DNA of 64,000 nt from Aestuariispira ectoiniformans (GCF_025136295.1 NZ_CP062788.1:2869588-2933587); one strand, 5' to 3'; counted from the first letter of the stretch, positions 52,915-62,697 are shown. Translations and numbers: made by a program. The notes: generated from the letters alone by a model not told the origin.

Positions 52915-52989
52915 CACTTTACCCTCTTGCGCCTGACCAGATGTCTTCACAATACCCATCCTTCGGGGCTCCTATCCGCGAACAGTTAC

Positions 52990-53862
52990 TTACTCGCCGC
53001 CGCCCAGGGAATGGACGTAAACGGTGAGCATTTTGATGGTGGCTTCATCAAGACGGCCACTCCAGGCAGGCATTTGGCCGTGACGCGCTTTGGTCAACTG
53101 CTTCATGATTTCCTGCTTGTTGCCGCCATAGAGCCATACTTGGTCGTTCAGGGACGGCGCCCCGAATTCACGACCGCCAACGCCGCCTTCGCCGTGGCAC
53201 GCCACGCATTGTTCCTCGAAGACGACAGCACCTTGTTCGGCAAGCTTGCTGTCATGATCGATCCCGGACAACGACAGAACATATTCTGCCACGGCCGAAA
53301 TCTGGTCACTATCAAGCATGCCATCCGAGCCGAAGTTCGGCATTTCAGAAAAACGCGTATCCTCGTCTTTTTCCCAACGGATGCCATGGCTGATCGTGGT
53401 GTGGATAGCATCAAGGCTACCACCCCACAGCCAGTCATCGTCCGCAAGGTTCGGATAACCCGGACCACCCGTTGCCCCCGTGCCATGACAAGCCGCACAG
53501 TTGTCCAGGAATGCGACACGACCACCAGCCAGACTGAAGTTCAACAGTTCGTCATTGTGACGAATACTCTGCAGATCTTCATTCAGGATTCGCTGGTACA
53601 TCGCACCACGCGCTTCATTGGCCACTTCCATCTCTTTCGCAATGTCGACACGTTGCGAATAGCCCAACAACCCCTTGAAATAGGTCTTGCCGAGCGGAAT
53701 AGACGGATAGAGAACCACATAACCGATGGAAAACACGATCGTTGCATAAAACACCCACAGCCACCAACGGGGCAGCGGATTATCCAACTCGCGAATACCA
53801 TCCCACTCATGACCGGTGGTTTCGACACCGGCAATCGGATCAACGTTTTTATCTTTACTCAT
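52990..53862 (-). CDS. ccoP: cbb3-type cytochrome c oxidase diheme subunit CcoP
   Basis: This 290-aa membrane-anchored dihaem cytochrome c has an N-terminal hydrophobic helix (WWLWVFYATIVFSIGYVVLYP) and two CxxCH haem sites, CAACHG and CVACHG, each followed by a distal Met. It carries electrons to CcoO and the CcoN centre. Two bases separate it from ccoQ. Confidence 0.96.
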   Translation of the reverse strand: MSKDKNVDPIAGVETTGHEWDGIRELDNPLPRWWLWVFYATIVFSIGYVVLYPSIPLGKTYFKGLLGYSQRVDIAKEMEVANEARGAMYQRILNEDLQSIRHNDELLNFSLAGGRVAFLDNCAACHGTGATGGPGYPNLADDDWLWGGSLDAIHTTISHGIRWEKDEDTRFSEMPNFGSDGMLDSDQISAVAEYVLSLSGIDHDSKLAEQGAVVFEEQCVACHGEGGVGGREFGAPSLNDQVWLYGGNKQEIMKQLTKARHGQMPAWSGRLDEATIKMLTVYVHSLGGGE

Positions 53863-53864
53863 GA

Positions 53865-54038
53865 TTACGCTCCCGGCTTGGCGCGCGTCTCATCATCCAT
53901 CAGCGGGATGTTCGCCGCGTGGTCCATTTCCTGTTTACGGCGTTTTGACGGCCACAGGGCCCAGATCACAACGCCGGCAAACAAGGCAAACAGCCATATG
54001 TTCCAGAGATTATTGGCTAGAGAGACGATATTATCCAT
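53865..54038 (-). CDS. ccoQ: cbb3-type cytochrome oxidase subunit CcoQ (FixQ)
   Basis: This 57-aa single-helix protein reads MDNIVSLANNLWNIWLFALF, then AGVVIWALWPSKRRKQEMD and a short acidic tail. The WPSKRRK boundary after the helix is typical of FixQ. It stabilises the interaction of CcoP with CcoNO. It lies between ccoO and ccoP. Confidence 0.93.
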   Translation of the reverse strand: MDNIVSLANNLWNIWLFALFAGVVIWALWPSKRRKQEMDHAANIPLMDDETRAKPGA

Positions 54039-54047
54039 CACACCCTC

Positions 54048-54773
54048 CTACTGCCGCAGATCTTCTGGTTGGTACTGAGTAAAGTCGACCAAGGTGCCAA
54101 GCATCTGCAAATAAGCAACCAATGCATCCATCTCGGTCAGCTTGGTCGGATCACCGTCGAAATCACCGACAACCACTTTCGGGTAGCGTGCCTGCAAACC
54201 GTCCCAATCGGCTTCCGGGTCCGCCTGGGCCTTCAGGTCAGCCAGGGCGTTTTCGACCATTTCGTCCGAATAAGGCACACCGACAATCCGCAAAGTCTTC
54301 AGGTGTTCTGCGATATCATCAGCATCCAGTTCACGCTCCTTCAGGAACGGATAGCCCGGCATAATCGATTCCGGCACAACAGCGCGCGGATCGGTCAAGT
54401 GAGCGACATGCCAGTTGTTGGAGTATTTCCCCCCGACACGCGCCAGGTCCGGACCGGTACGTTTGGACCCCCACTGGAACGGATGGTCGTACATGCTTTC
54501 CGCAGCAAGGCTGTAATGGCCATAGCGTTCAACCTCGTCCCGGAACGGACGGATCTGCTGGCTGTGGCAGTTATAGCAGCCTTCACGGATATAGATGTTA
54601 CGACCGACAAGCTCCAGGGGAGAATACGGACGCACACCGTCTACTTTTTCAATCGTGCTCTCGATCGTGAAGAGAGGAACGATTTCGACGATGCCGCCGA
54701 TGGTTACCGTAATCAATGCGAGTACGGTCATCAGGGCAATATTGGTTTCAACCAACTTATGCTTAATGAACAT
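54048..54773 (-). CDS. ccoO: cbb3-type cytochrome c oxidase subunit CcoO
   Basis: This 241-aa membrane-anchored monohaem cytochrome c has an N-terminal helix ([24 protein letters not shown]) and haem site [12 protein letters not shown] with the downstream axial Met in [11 protein letters not shown]. It passes electrons to CcoN. It lies 14 bases after ccoN. Confidence 0.96.
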   Translation of the reverse strand: MFIKHKLVETNIALMTVLALITVTIGGIVEIVPLFTIESTIEKVDGVRPYSPLELVGRNIYIREGCYNCHSQQIRPFRDEVERYGHYSLAAESMYDHPFQWGSKRTGPDLARVGGKYSNNWHVAHLTDPRAVVPESIMPGYPFLKERELDADDIAEHLKTLRIVGVPYSDEMVENALADLKAQADPEADWDGLQARYPKVVVGDFDGDPTKLTEMDALVAYLQMLGTLVDFTQYQPEDLRQ

Positions 54774-54787
54774 TGCTAGCGCCCCCC

Positions 54788-56269
54788 TTACTCAGCCGCT
54801 ACCGGCTTGGCGTTGCTGTCGTAAGCACGTTCTTTGCGCAGATCGCCGCGAATAGTGCGGAACACGTTGTACGCCATGATCAAACCACCACAGGCAAACA
54901 TGAAGCCACCACTTGCGCGAACGACGTTCGCCCAGAACTTCTTGTCGACGATTTCAACGAAGCTGTACTGCAGGAAGCCGAGATCGTCGTAGGTCCGCCA
55001 CATCAGGCCTTCCATGATGCCCGACACCCACATGGAGGTGATGTAGAGCAGGATGCCGACAGTTGCGACCCAGTAGTGCAGCTCAACAAGGCGAACACTG
55101 TACAGGCGCTGGCGCTTCCACAGGACTGGCGTGAGATAATACACCGCACCGAAGCTGATCATTGCAACCCAGCCAAGAGCGCCGGAGTGAACGTGACCAA
55201 TAGTCCAGTCGGTGTAGTGGCTCAGGGCGTTAACAGCCCGGATACTCATCAGCGGACCTTCGAAGGTGCTCATGCCGTAGAAGGCAATCGCGGTCACCAT
55301 CAAACGAAGGACCGGGTCGGTACGCAGCTTGTCCCATGCCCCGGAGAGGGTCATCAGGCCATTGATCATGCCACCCCAGGACGGCATCCACAGCATTACC
55401 GAGAAGACCATGCCGAGGGTTTGGGCCCATTCCGGCAGAGCGGTGTAATGCAGATGGTGAGGACCGGCCCAGATATACAGGAAAATCAAAGCCCAGAAGT
55501 GAATGATCGACAAACGATAGGAATAAACCGGACGCTCGGCCTGTTTGGGAACGATGTAATACATCATGCCCAGGAAGCCTGCCGTCAGGAAGAAGCCAAC
55601 CGCGTTATGACCGTACCACCACTGGGTCAGGGCATCCTGAACACCGGAGAAGTAGGTATAGCTCTTCGCACCGAAGAAGCTTACCGGCACAGTCATGTTG
55701 TTGACGACGTGCAGCATCGCGACCGTTACGATGAAGGACAGGAAGAACCAGTTGGCCACATAGATATGCGGCTCCTTACGCCGCATGATCGTACCAAGAT
55801 AAACCGTCAGATAGACAACCCATACGATTGTCAGCCAAAGGTCCACGTACCATTCAGGTTCCGCGTATTCCTTACCCTGGGTAATGCCGGTCACATAACC
55901 GACCGCAGCCATCACGATGAAAAGCTGATAGCCCCAGAACAGGAAACGGGCGACTTCCGGGCCACCCCACAGACGGGCGCGGCACGTGCGTTGTACAACA
56001 TGAAGTGAAGTCGCAAGCAGCGCATTGCCGCCAAAAGCAAAGATCGCCGCACTGGTGTGCAGCGGACGCAGTCGGCCGAAGCTCAGCCACTCTACGTCAA
56101 AGTTTAAGGCCGGAAAGGCCAATTGAAATGCAATAAAATCACCGGCCGCGAACGCAACAACTCCCCAAAAGACAGTTGCGATCGTGAACATACGGATGAC
56201 GCCTTCATCATAGGCGACAGCCTGTCCGGCCGGAGCAGAGCTGGTATTTACCACTGCTGCCTGGCTCAT
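54788..56269 (-). CDS. ccoN: cbb3-type cytochrome c oxidase catalytic subunit CcoN
   Basis: This haem-copper oxidase subunit I of the C family has 493 aa and about 12 helices. Haem and CuB ligands are in [13 protein letters not shown], the [22 protein letters not shown] segment and [10 protein letters not shown], with [16 protein letters not shown] near the C-terminal haem ligands. It reduces O2 at low oxygen and pumps protons. The start ATG 56269 has GGAGG with an 8-base spacer; a longer frame to 56293 is unlikely. An FNR/FixK box lies about 100 bases upstream. Confidence 0.97.
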   Translation of the reverse strand: MSQAAVVNTSSAPAGQAVAYDEGVIRMFTIATVFWGVVAFAAGDFIAFQLAFPALNFDVEWLSFGRLRPLHTSAAIFAFGGNALLATSLHVVQRTCRARLWGGPEVARFLFWGYQLFIVMAAVGYVTGITQGKEYAEPEWYVDLWLTIVWVVYLTVYLGTIMRRKEPHIYVANWFFLSFIVTVAMLHVVNNMTVPVSFFGAKSYTYFSGVQDALTQWWYGHNAVGFFLTAGFLGMMYYIVPKQAERPVYSYRLSIIHFWALIFLYIWAGPHHLHYTALPEWAQTLGMVFSVMLWMPSWGGMINGLMTLSGAWDKLRTDPVLRLMVTAIAFYGMSTFEGPLMSIRAVNALSHYTDWTIGHVHSGALGWVAMISFGAVYYLTPVLWKRQRLYSVRLVELHYWVATVGILLYITSMWVSGIMEGLMWRTYDDLGFLQYSFVEIVDKKFWANVVRASGGFMFACGGLIMAYNVFRTIRGDLRKERAYDSNAKPVAAE

Positions 56270-56371
56270 ATGTCGATCCTCCAGGTTACCCAAATGCGCT
56301 GCCGTGAATTCCCCTTACAGCAGCGCTAATTTCCGACGGTTATTAAGTAATTCGCTTCCGGCGACAGTTCA

Positions 56372-56385
56372 TTGATACAAGTCAA
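56372..56385 (-). promoter_or_regulatory. FNR/FixK (anaerobox) site upstream of ccoN
   Basis: TTGATACAAGTCAA matches TTGAT-N4-ATCAA at 9 of 10 defined positions. Its centre is about 110 bases before the ccoN start, suitable for class II activation of ccoNOQP. Confidence 0.75.
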
Positions 56386-56628
56386 TGGCCTATCCCCCCA
56401 TGCGACATATGTTACCACCTAAGGTAAAATAGACGAAGCATCGACTGATGCTTGACGTCCAGACTTAGGTTTTCTGCCGGATCGTAAGGGGTGCGTCGCG
56501 GATGGTTTATTGTGACTGTGACAAAATGTCCTTGCTCCGGTGTATGGTGATCGAACTTGACTATAAGGGTCCAGATCATGCAGAGCGTTGAATCGAACAC
56601 ACAGACATTATCGGCAAAGGAGTTTTCC

Positions 56629-56787
56629 ATGGCAGGTTGGATCATTGGCATTTTTATGACGGTCGTGGCCGTCCTGGGGCTGTTCCTCGCCAGCGGCGCA
56701 CATGACGCCACTTTCTCATGGGTTGGCATTCTCCTGTTTGTCACAGGCGTCGCATTCGTTTATCGCCAGATTGTGAAAAACACCTGA
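56629..56787 (+). CDS. Small membrane protein of unknown function, divergent from ccoN
   Basis: This is a 52-aa protein with two membrane helices (IIGIFMTVVAVLGLFLASG and WVGILLFVTGVAFVYRQIV) separated by a short polar turn AHDATFS. Start ATG 56629 has a very good site (AAGGAG, 6-base spacer); longer frames from 56557 or 56578 are less likely. I do not recognise a named family. Its neighbour on the other side of the FNR box is ccoN, so an oxidase-linked or low-oxygen role is possible, but the box is about 245 bases from this gene. A terminator follows. Confidence 0.75.
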   Translation: MAGWIIGIFMTVVAVLGLFLASGAHDATFSWVGILLFVTGVAFVYRQIVKNT

Positions 56788-56800
56788 TTTAACACATAAG

Positions 56801-56840
56801 AAAAGCCGCCGAACCTATTGGTCCAGCGGCTTTTTCTTTT
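56801..56840. terminator. Bidirectional terminator between the small membrane gene and the dpp-like ATPase
   Basis: The arms AAAAGCCGC / GCGGCTTTT with a 16-nt loop are followed by TTTTTCTTTT on the plus side, with A-rich sequence on the other giving a T-run on the minus strand. Confidence 0.85.
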
Positions 56841-56851
56841 ACCAAAAATAC

Positions 56852-58975
56852 TCACTCACCAGTTGGGAGTTCGTCACCCTGTTTAGGTTTGAGGACGATC
56901 ACCGGATCCATTTCCCGAAGCTCTTCCAGCGGAATATGGCAAGCAATCTTGTGACCACCACCGGCATCATGTTCCGGCGGCCGTTGTTCATCGCAAATCG
57001 TACCCACTTTTCGCGGACAACGGCTTGCAAAGGGACATCCTAGCGGCGGATTCAAGACACTGGGCAGATTCCCTTCCAGGACGATTTCCTTCTTCTGCAC
57101 GCTGGTATCGGCAATCGGCACCGCCGATAACAAGGCTTCTGTATAGGGATGGTAGGGAGGCGCATAGACGTCATCAACCGCCCCCTGCTCCATAATCTGC
57201 CCCAGATACATCACCACCACACGGTCTGACAGATAGCGGACAACCGACAGGTCGTGGCTGATGAAAAGCAACGTCGTGCCATAGTCCCTCTGGATATCCA
57301 TCAACAGGCCCGTCACGGCCGCCTGAACGGATACGTCCAGAGCAGAAACAGGTTCATCCGCAATGACCATGGACGGGTTGCCTGCGAAGGCACGGGCGAT
57401 ACCAATGCGCTGCTTCTGACCGCCGGAAAGTTGCCTTGGGCGGCGATAGGCGAAATCCCGCGGTAGTTTCACCAGGTCAAGCAGTTCGTTCACCCGTTGC
57501 TTCACGTCACTACTGGACTTTGCGACACCGAATTTCCTGAGAACCCGACCGATCTGGCCGCCAACGGTGTGGCTGGGGTTCAGGGTATCATTCGGATTCT
57601 GGAAAACCATCTGCAAACTGCCGATCTGCTCCGGAGAACGCTTGTTCACTGGTAACTTCGATATTTCAGCGTTGTTGTAGATGATTTGACCGTCCGTGGC
57701 CCCTTCCAGGCCCATCAGGACCTTAGCGAAAGTCGATTTGCCGCAGCCCGATTCCCCCACAATCGCGACGGTTTCACGCTTACGTGCATCGAAGGTCAGG
57801 GTTTCGTTGGCCTTGACCCATATAGAGCCCCTGCCCGTCAACTTGGCCCACAGCCCACCAGCCTTGACCTCATAATATTTCTGAAGGTTTTGGACCGACA
57901 GGACCTTATCTCCCGATTCGACAGCCTCCTGCTGATCGTAATGCGGGTTGTAGTTTGCCCAGTCAATTTCCCGCCAGCGCACGCAACGCACGGCATGACC
58001 GCTGGAACCATCCACGGCCTCCCAGGGAAGACCATCCGGGTTATTACAACGCCCCTCGGCGAAATGATCGCATCGCGGCCCAAAGTAACAGCCCGGTGGA
58101 CGCTGATGCGGCAGGGGAAGCTGGCCTCGAATCGGGATCAGAGGAGCAGCGTTCTTATCCGCCGTCGGCAGGGGAATCGAATTGAACAGGCCACGCGTAT
58201 AGGGGTGCCGCATTTCATCGAACACCTCCTTGACCGTACCAAATTCAACAGCCTGACCGGAGTACATTACGCAGACCCGGTCGCAAGTCTCCAGGATCAG
58301 CCCCATATTGTGGGAGATGTAGATCATGGAGGTGCCGAATTCCTCACTGATCTCACGGATCAGCTTGATGATTCCGGCCTCAACCGTCACATCCAGCGCC
58401 GTTGTCGGCTCATCCAATAACAGAAGAGACGGTTTGGACAGCAATGCCATGGCAATCACGACACGCTGCTGCTGACCGCCGGAAATCTGATGCGGGAAGG
58501 CCCCCATAAGACGGGCCGGGTCCGGCAGATGCACCTTTGCCAGCATATCTACCGCCCGTTGATAGGCTTCCGCCTCCGTACAATCCGCTTCGTGATAAAG
58601 CGGCACTTCCGTCAACTGTTTGCCAATGGTCATGGACGGGTTCAGGGCCGACATGGGCTCCTGATAGATCATGGCAATATCGGAACCGCGCAACTGACGC
58701 AATTCCTCCCCGCTCATGGAGTTCATGTCGCGGCCCTTGAACTTGATGCTGCCGCCGACAATACCGCCATTCTTGCCGAGATACTGCATGAGGGCCATGG
58801 CCACGGTAGACTTACCGCAGCCTGATTCTCCCACAATCCCCACACTTTCACCCGGCTGCAGGACAAGATTGAAATCCTTGACCGCCGGAATTTCCCCGGC
58901 CCGGGTGAAATAGGAGATGTCCAGCCCCTCCACTTCCAGGATCGGGCCGTTATAACTGGCTTCTTGCGTTACCAT
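56852..58975 (-). CDS. Fused dipeptide/oligopeptide ABC transporter ATP-binding protein (DppD-DppF type)
   Basis: This 707-aa protein has two ABC ATPase domains in one chain. The N-terminal half (DppD-like) has GESGCGKSTVAMAL, signature ISGGQQQRVVIAMALL and LLLLDEPTTALD, with the Cys-rich oligopeptide C-extension (PPGCYFGPRCDHFAEGRCNN). The C-terminal half (DppF-like) has GESGCGKSTFAKVL, LSGGQKQRIGIARAF and IADEPVSALD, with GCPFASRCPRKVGTICDE. It powers the DppBC-type channel. Start ATG 58975 has GGAGGG 5 bases upstream. Last gene of the operon. Confidence 0.94.
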   Translation of the reverse strand: MVTQEASYNGPILEVEGLDISYFTRAGEIPAVKDFNLVLQPGESVGIVGESGCGKSTVAMALMQYLGKNGGIVGGSIKFKGRDMNSMSGEELRQLRGSDIAMIYQEPMSALNPSMTIGKQLTEVPLYHEADCTEAEAYQRAVDMLAKVHLPDPARLMGAFPHQISGGQQQRVVIAMALLSKPSLLLLDEPTTALDVTVEAGIIKLIREISEEFGTSMIYISHNMGLILETCDRVCVMYSGQAVEFGTVKEVFDEMRHPYTRGLFNSIPLPTADKNAAPLIPIRGQLPLPHQRPPGCYFGPRCDHFAEGRCNNPDGLPWEAVDGSSGHAVRCVRWREIDWANYNPHYDQQEAVESGDKVLSVQNLQKYYEVKAGGLWAKLTGRGSIWVKANETLTFDARKRETVAIVGESGCGKSTFAKVLMGLEGATDGQIIYNNAEISKLPVNKRSPEQIGSLQMVFQNPNDTLNPSHTVGGQIGRVLRKFGVAKSSSDVKQRVNELLDLVKLPRDFAYRRPRQLSGGQKQRIGIARAFAGNPSMVIADEPVSALDVSVQAAVTGLLMDIQRDYGTTLLFISHDLSVVRYLSDRVVVMYLGQIMEQGAVDDVYAPPYHPYTEALLSAVPIADTSVQKKEIVLEGNLPSVLNPPLGCPFASRCPRKVGTICDEQRPPEHDAGGGHKIACHIPLEELREMDPVIVLKPKQGDELPTGE

Positions 58976-58985
58976 ATCGCCCTCC

Positions 58986-59876
58986 CTAATCGCGCAGTGA
59001 GACTTCACGCAGGCCATCGGCCAGCAGATTAAAGCCCAGGACCAGTGATGATACCGACAAGGCCGGGAACAGGATCATGTAAGCAAATCCACCAGCCGCA
59101 AGCGAGCGTGATTCGTTGATCATCCCCCCCCAGTCCGGATCGGGTGGCGGCAGTCCGAGACCAAGAAAACCAAGGGCCCCGATCATGATCGTCGTATAGC
59201 CCATCCGCAAACAGGCATCGACAATCAACGGCCCCCGCGCATTCGGCAGAATCTCGATAAACATGATCCAAAGGCCGTTCTCACCGCGTGTCTGGGCCGC
59301 AGCCACATAATCACGGGTCCGAAGGTCCAGTGTCAGACCACGGACAATACGCATGATCCCGGGCGAACTGGCAAAGACGACGGCAAAGACGATGTTCGTG
59401 CCGGACGCCCCGATCAACGTAATGATCAGGACATAGAGAACCATCACCGGGAAGGACAGAATGACATTGGCCAGGAAAGAAAGGGCCTCATCCACCCAAC
59501 CGCGGTAATAGCCCGAGCAAAGCCCCATAATGATGCCGACGACATAGGCGCTGGCCGTGGCGAGTGATGAGTAAAACAACACTCGTTGCCCGCCCCAGAT
59601 GATGCGGGAGAGAATATCTCGCCCTCTCTGGTCTGCTCCAAACCAGAAAACATGCCCGTCCGGCCCGACCTCTCCCGGTCGTGCGAATGGCAACATTTGC
59701 AAGTTCGGGTCTACAGGCGCCAACAATGGCGCACAAACAGCCATCACGACATAGAACAAGACGATAAATGCGCCCAGCATCCCCACAGGGCTTTCGCGGA
59801 GATGGCTGACAGCCCGCAAAAACTGGATAATGGCCGGGGTTGGCTTCGTTACACCGTTTGCTGTTGTATCAGTCAT
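58986..59876 (-). CDS. Dipeptide-type ABC transporter permease (DppC family)
   Basis: This 296-aa inner-membrane permease has the DppC/OppC N-terminus (a cytoplasmic tail, then a first helix GAFIVLFYVVMAVCAPLLAP) and HVFWFGADQRGRDILSRIIWGG, a family hallmark. The EAA loop is YVAAAQTRGENGLWIMFIEILPN. It forms the channel with the upstream DppB-like subunit. It ends 10 bases before the ATPase start; specificity (dipeptide, nickel, glutathione or opine) cannot be told. Confidence 0.94.
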   Translation of the reverse strand: MTDTTANGVTKPTPAIIQFLRAVSHLRESPVGMLGAFIVLFYVVMAVCAPLLAPVDPNLQMLPFARPGEVGPDGHVFWFGADQRGRDILSRIIWGGQRVLFYSSLATASAYVVGIIMGLCSGYYRGWVDEALSFLANVILSFPVMVLYVLIITLIGASGTNIVFAVVFASSPGIMRIVRGLTLDLRTRDYVAAAQTRGENGLWIMFIEILPNARGPLIVDACLRMGYTTIMIGALGFLGLGLPPPDPDWGGMINESRSLAAGGFAYMILFPALSVSSLVLGFNLLADGLREVSLRD

Positions 59877-59888
59877 TGTGCACCTCCC

Positions 59889-60821
59889 CTAACTGAACCG
59901 GATGCGCGGGTTCAGCAGCGAATAGCCAATGTCCCCTAGCGTTTGACTGAGTACAGCAACAAAAACGGCCGCGAGGCCGCAGGCTTCGATCGAAAAGATA
60001 TCCTTCCTCAGCGCCGCCTCAAGAAGAAACGCACCGAACCCTTTATAGCCAAAGGCAAATTCGGTAACGACAACTCCTGACAGCAGCCAGTTCAACTGCA
60101 ACATGATCACCGTGAAAGGCGCGATCATCGCGTTACGAAGAGCATGCCGCAAAATGACCTTGCGTTGCGGAATCCCCTTCAGCACGGCCGTGCGGATATA
60201 ATGGGTCGTCATGACTTCTGCCATTGAGGCACGTGTCATACGGGCGATATAACCAAAACCATAAAGCACCAATACGGCCACAGGCAAAATCAGTTCCACA
60301 CCGTCGAAACCGTTGGACATTGACGAGGACCCCGGCAACCAACCCAACTGATATACAAAGATAATGGACAGGAAAGCAGCGCTTGCATATTCGGGGACTG
60401 ACGTGGTCCCGATGGACAGGACCGAAATAAAGCGGTCCAGGAAAGACCCTTCCTTGATCCCTGCCAAAACCCCCAGGATCAGCCCCAGAGGCACCATAAC
60501 AGCGAATGTCACACCTGCCAGAATACCGGTTCGCGCCAGGCGCTCCCAAAAAATATTGGCTACGGGCTGTTTGTAGATGACCGACTCGCCAAGATCCCCG
60601 GTCAAAATCCGTCCCAGCCATTCAAAATAACGAACAATGATTGCACGGTCATAGCCGTGTTCAACAATCCAGGCCTGAAGTTGGTGTTTTTGCGCATATG
60701 GACCCAATACACCGCGGGCGATTGAATACGGGTCCCCTTCATTTGCAAGGAACAGCAGCAGGGCCACGACCAGCATGACCAGCACCATCATTCCCAGCCG
60801 TTTTATGATTAATGTCCCCAT
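59889..60821 (-). CDS. Dipeptide-type ABC transporter permease (DppB family)
   Basis: This 310-aa permease has the N-terminal helix GMMVLVMLVVALLLFLANEGDP, the DLGESVIYKQPVANIFWER region of DppB, and the EAA-type loop HYIRTAVLKGIPQRKVILRHALRNAMIAP. It contributes the second half of the channel. It lies 12 bases before the DppC-like gene and is separated from the binding protein gene by a gap with a large hairpin. Confidence 0.94.
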   Translation of the reverse strand: MGTLIIKRLGMMVLVMLVVALLLFLANEGDPYSIARGVLGPYAQKHQLQAWIVEHGYDRAIIVRYFEWLGRILTGDLGESVIYKQPVANIFWERLARTGILAGVTFAVMVPLGLILGVLAGIKEGSFLDRFISVLSIGTTSVPEYASAAFLSIIFVYQLGWLPGSSSMSNGFDGVELILPVAVLVLYGFGYIARMTRASMAEVMTTHYIRTAVLKGIPQRKVILRHALRNAMIAPFTVIMLQLNWLLSGVVVTEFAFGYKGFGAFLLEAALRKDIFSIEACGLAAVFVAVLSQTLGDIGYSLLNPRIRFS

Positions 60822-60923
60822 TCAGTCTCTATCCTGACTTGATTCTATTTATTGGGGTGAAAAGCCGACACAAGAGCGCTTTTCTTGAAGCCAGGCGTGA
60901 GCGCCTCTTGTGACTGGCAAAAC

Positions 60924-60952
60924 TGCGGAGGTGGGACAGCACCACCTCCGCA
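60924..60952 (-). terminator. Intercistronic hairpin between binding protein and permease genes
   Basis: A perfect 11-bp stem (TGCGGAGGTGG / CCACCTCCGCA) with a 7-nt loop is followed on the minus strand by only GTTTTG. The weak T-run suggests partial termination or 3'-end protection that would keep binding-protein mRNA in excess. Confidence 0.65.
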
Positions 60953-60966
60953 ATTCCAGAAGCACC

Positions 60967-62697
60967 TTAGGCGTCTTCCAGCCAGACTGTTTCGAACTGA
61001 TGGTAATAGGTCGGATGGGTCTTGAACCCTTTCACCCGTTTGGTTGCCGCCTTGAAAATCGACCGCCAATACGGCTGAACCATGACGGCGCCGTCCTGAA
61101 GCAGACGCTCGACCTTCTCCATCTTCTTCGTCCGTTCCGCCACGTCCAGCGTGCCTTCGGCATCTGTAAGGGCGGCGTCGAACTCCGGACTGTTGAAGTG
61201 GGTTTCGTTCCACGGCACACCGGAACGGTAACCGAGCGCGAGAACCATGGTTCCCAGCGGACGGTGCGTCCAGGCGGTGAGACCAAAGGGTGTGGTATCC
61301 CAGACTTCCCAATACTGGTTGGCAGGCATCTTGTTGATATTGATGTTGATACCAGCGGGAGCGCACTGCCCTTTAAGCGCCTCACAAGCCGCGGTTTCCC
61401 AGGGGCCGTTTGTGTCGCCGACATCAATGGTAAGATCAATGCCGTCCGCATAGCCGGCTTCGGCCAGAAGCTTCTTGGCCTTGTCATAATCCTGCGAACG
61501 CTGCGGCAGTTTGAAGTATTCAGGGTGGATCTGGCAGACGTGATGGTCTTCCGCGATCATCCCCTTACCGCGATAGGCGACGTCCAGAATCTTCTGACGA
61601 TCAGCGCAAGCGGTTATCGCTTCACGCAGTTTCAGATTGTCAAAGGGCTTCTGGGTGATCTGCATCCGCATGCAATCCGTCTGCGCCGTCACGGCCTCGT
61701 GGATATCCACGTTGGGTAAACGCTCCAGGATCGGCAACTGGTCTGTACCAATCTGATACAGCATATCAACCTGATTGGAGGCAATGGCACCTACCGCAGC
61801 ATTGAGATCTTCGCCATGGTCGATATACACGATTTCATCCAGGTAGAAATTGCCATTCCACCAGTCGCGCTTCTTCTGCAGGACTGCTTTTTCACCGATG
61901 CGGAATTCCGCCAGTTCGAAAGCATGTGTGCCAATCGGATTTTTCGACAGGTCGGCTTCGTAATCCTTGCCAAAACCACGATGGGTAATCGCGGTCGGGT
62001 AGTTATAGAAGCTTTCCGGCATGGACAGAACCGGCTGCTTCAGATGGAAGCGGACGGTATAGTCATCCACTTTTTCCACAGCTCCCGCAATACCGCGTTT
62101 TTCCTTGATCGGGTTACCGTTTTCATCCTTCTTGCCGGTATCGACTTCTTCCACCATGGCATCGAACAGCCCCAGGTTGGAAGAACCGGTGGCTGGGTCC
62201 AGCCAGCGATTGACTGTGTGGACGACGTCATCGGCGCCGAAGTCATCACCGTTAGACCAAGTAATGCCCTTGCGCAGATAGAAGGTCCAGGTCTTCAGAT
62301 CATCGGACGCTTCCCAACGCTCAGCAAGATACGGACGCGTGATGTTGTCAGCACCGGTCAAGGCAAGATGTTCAACGATGAATCGGGCGACATTCGACTT
62401 CTGCACCCAGGCGAAAGTCGCCGGATCCGTCATTTCCTGGACAGCCATGGAGACGCGAAGCGATCCACCGGGTTTTCCCTGGGCCACGGCCTGGGGAATG
62501 AAATGTTTGCCGGTCAGCACTCCCGCCATGGAATAGGCAGCCGTGGCGGACATCCCCAGCAGAGCGGAGGTGCGCAAGAATTCACGCCTGTCGACCAGGC
62601 TTTTTTGCAATTGGTTGGCTAGTTCAGGAATATACTCATGGATATCGCCCCCTAGTTGCCTTGTGACGCGTCCAATATAGCGTTTGGTATTCCGCAT
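60967..62697 (-). CDS. Family 5 ABC transporter substrate-binding protein with Tat signal
   Basis: This 576-aa periplasmic binding protein of the DppA/OppA family begins with an unusually long n-region. The twin-arginine motif DRREFLRTS and a hydrophobic core (ALLGMSATAAYSMAGVLTG) follow, so export should be through TatABC, also encoded in this window. The mature chain has GSLRVSMAVQEMTDPATFAW, AEDHHVCQIHPEYF and a C-terminal lobe ending TYYHQFETVWLEDA. It likely binds peptides or a similar solute and passes them to the downstream permease genes. First gene of the operon. Confidence 0.93.
   Translation of the reverse strand: MRNTKRYIGRVTRQLGGDIHEYIPELANQLQKSLVDRREFLRTSALLGMSATAAYSMAGVLTGKHFIPQAVAQGKPGGSLRVSMAVQEMTDPATFAWVQKSNVARFIVEHLALTGADNITRPYLAERWEASDDLKTWTFYLRKGITWSNGDDFGADDVVHTVNRWLDPATGSSNLGLFDAMVEEVDTGKKDENGNPIKEKRGIAGAVEKVDDYTVRFHLKQPVLSMPESFYNYPTAITHRGFGKDYEADLSKNPIGTHAFELAEFRIGEKAVLQKKRDWWNGNFYLDEIVYIDHGEDLNAAVGAIASNQVDMLYQIGTDQLPILERLPNVDIHEAVTAQTDCMRMQITQKPFDNLKLREAITACADRQKILDVAYRGKGMIAEDHHVCQIHPEYFKLPQRSQDYDKAKKLLAEAGYADGIDLTIDVGDTNGPWETAACEALKGQCAPAGINININKMPANQYWEVWDTTPFGLTAWTHRPLGTMVLALGYRSGVPWNETHFNSPEFDAALTDAEGTLDVAERTKKMEKVERLLQDGAVMVQPYWRSIFKAATKRVKGFKTHPTYYHQFETVWLEDA

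Noticed and set aside
54773-56008. 411-residue frame on the plus strand opposite ccoN
   Set aside because: It is a shadow frame of a highly conserved oxidase gene; the translation is His/Gln-rich without recognisable motifs.
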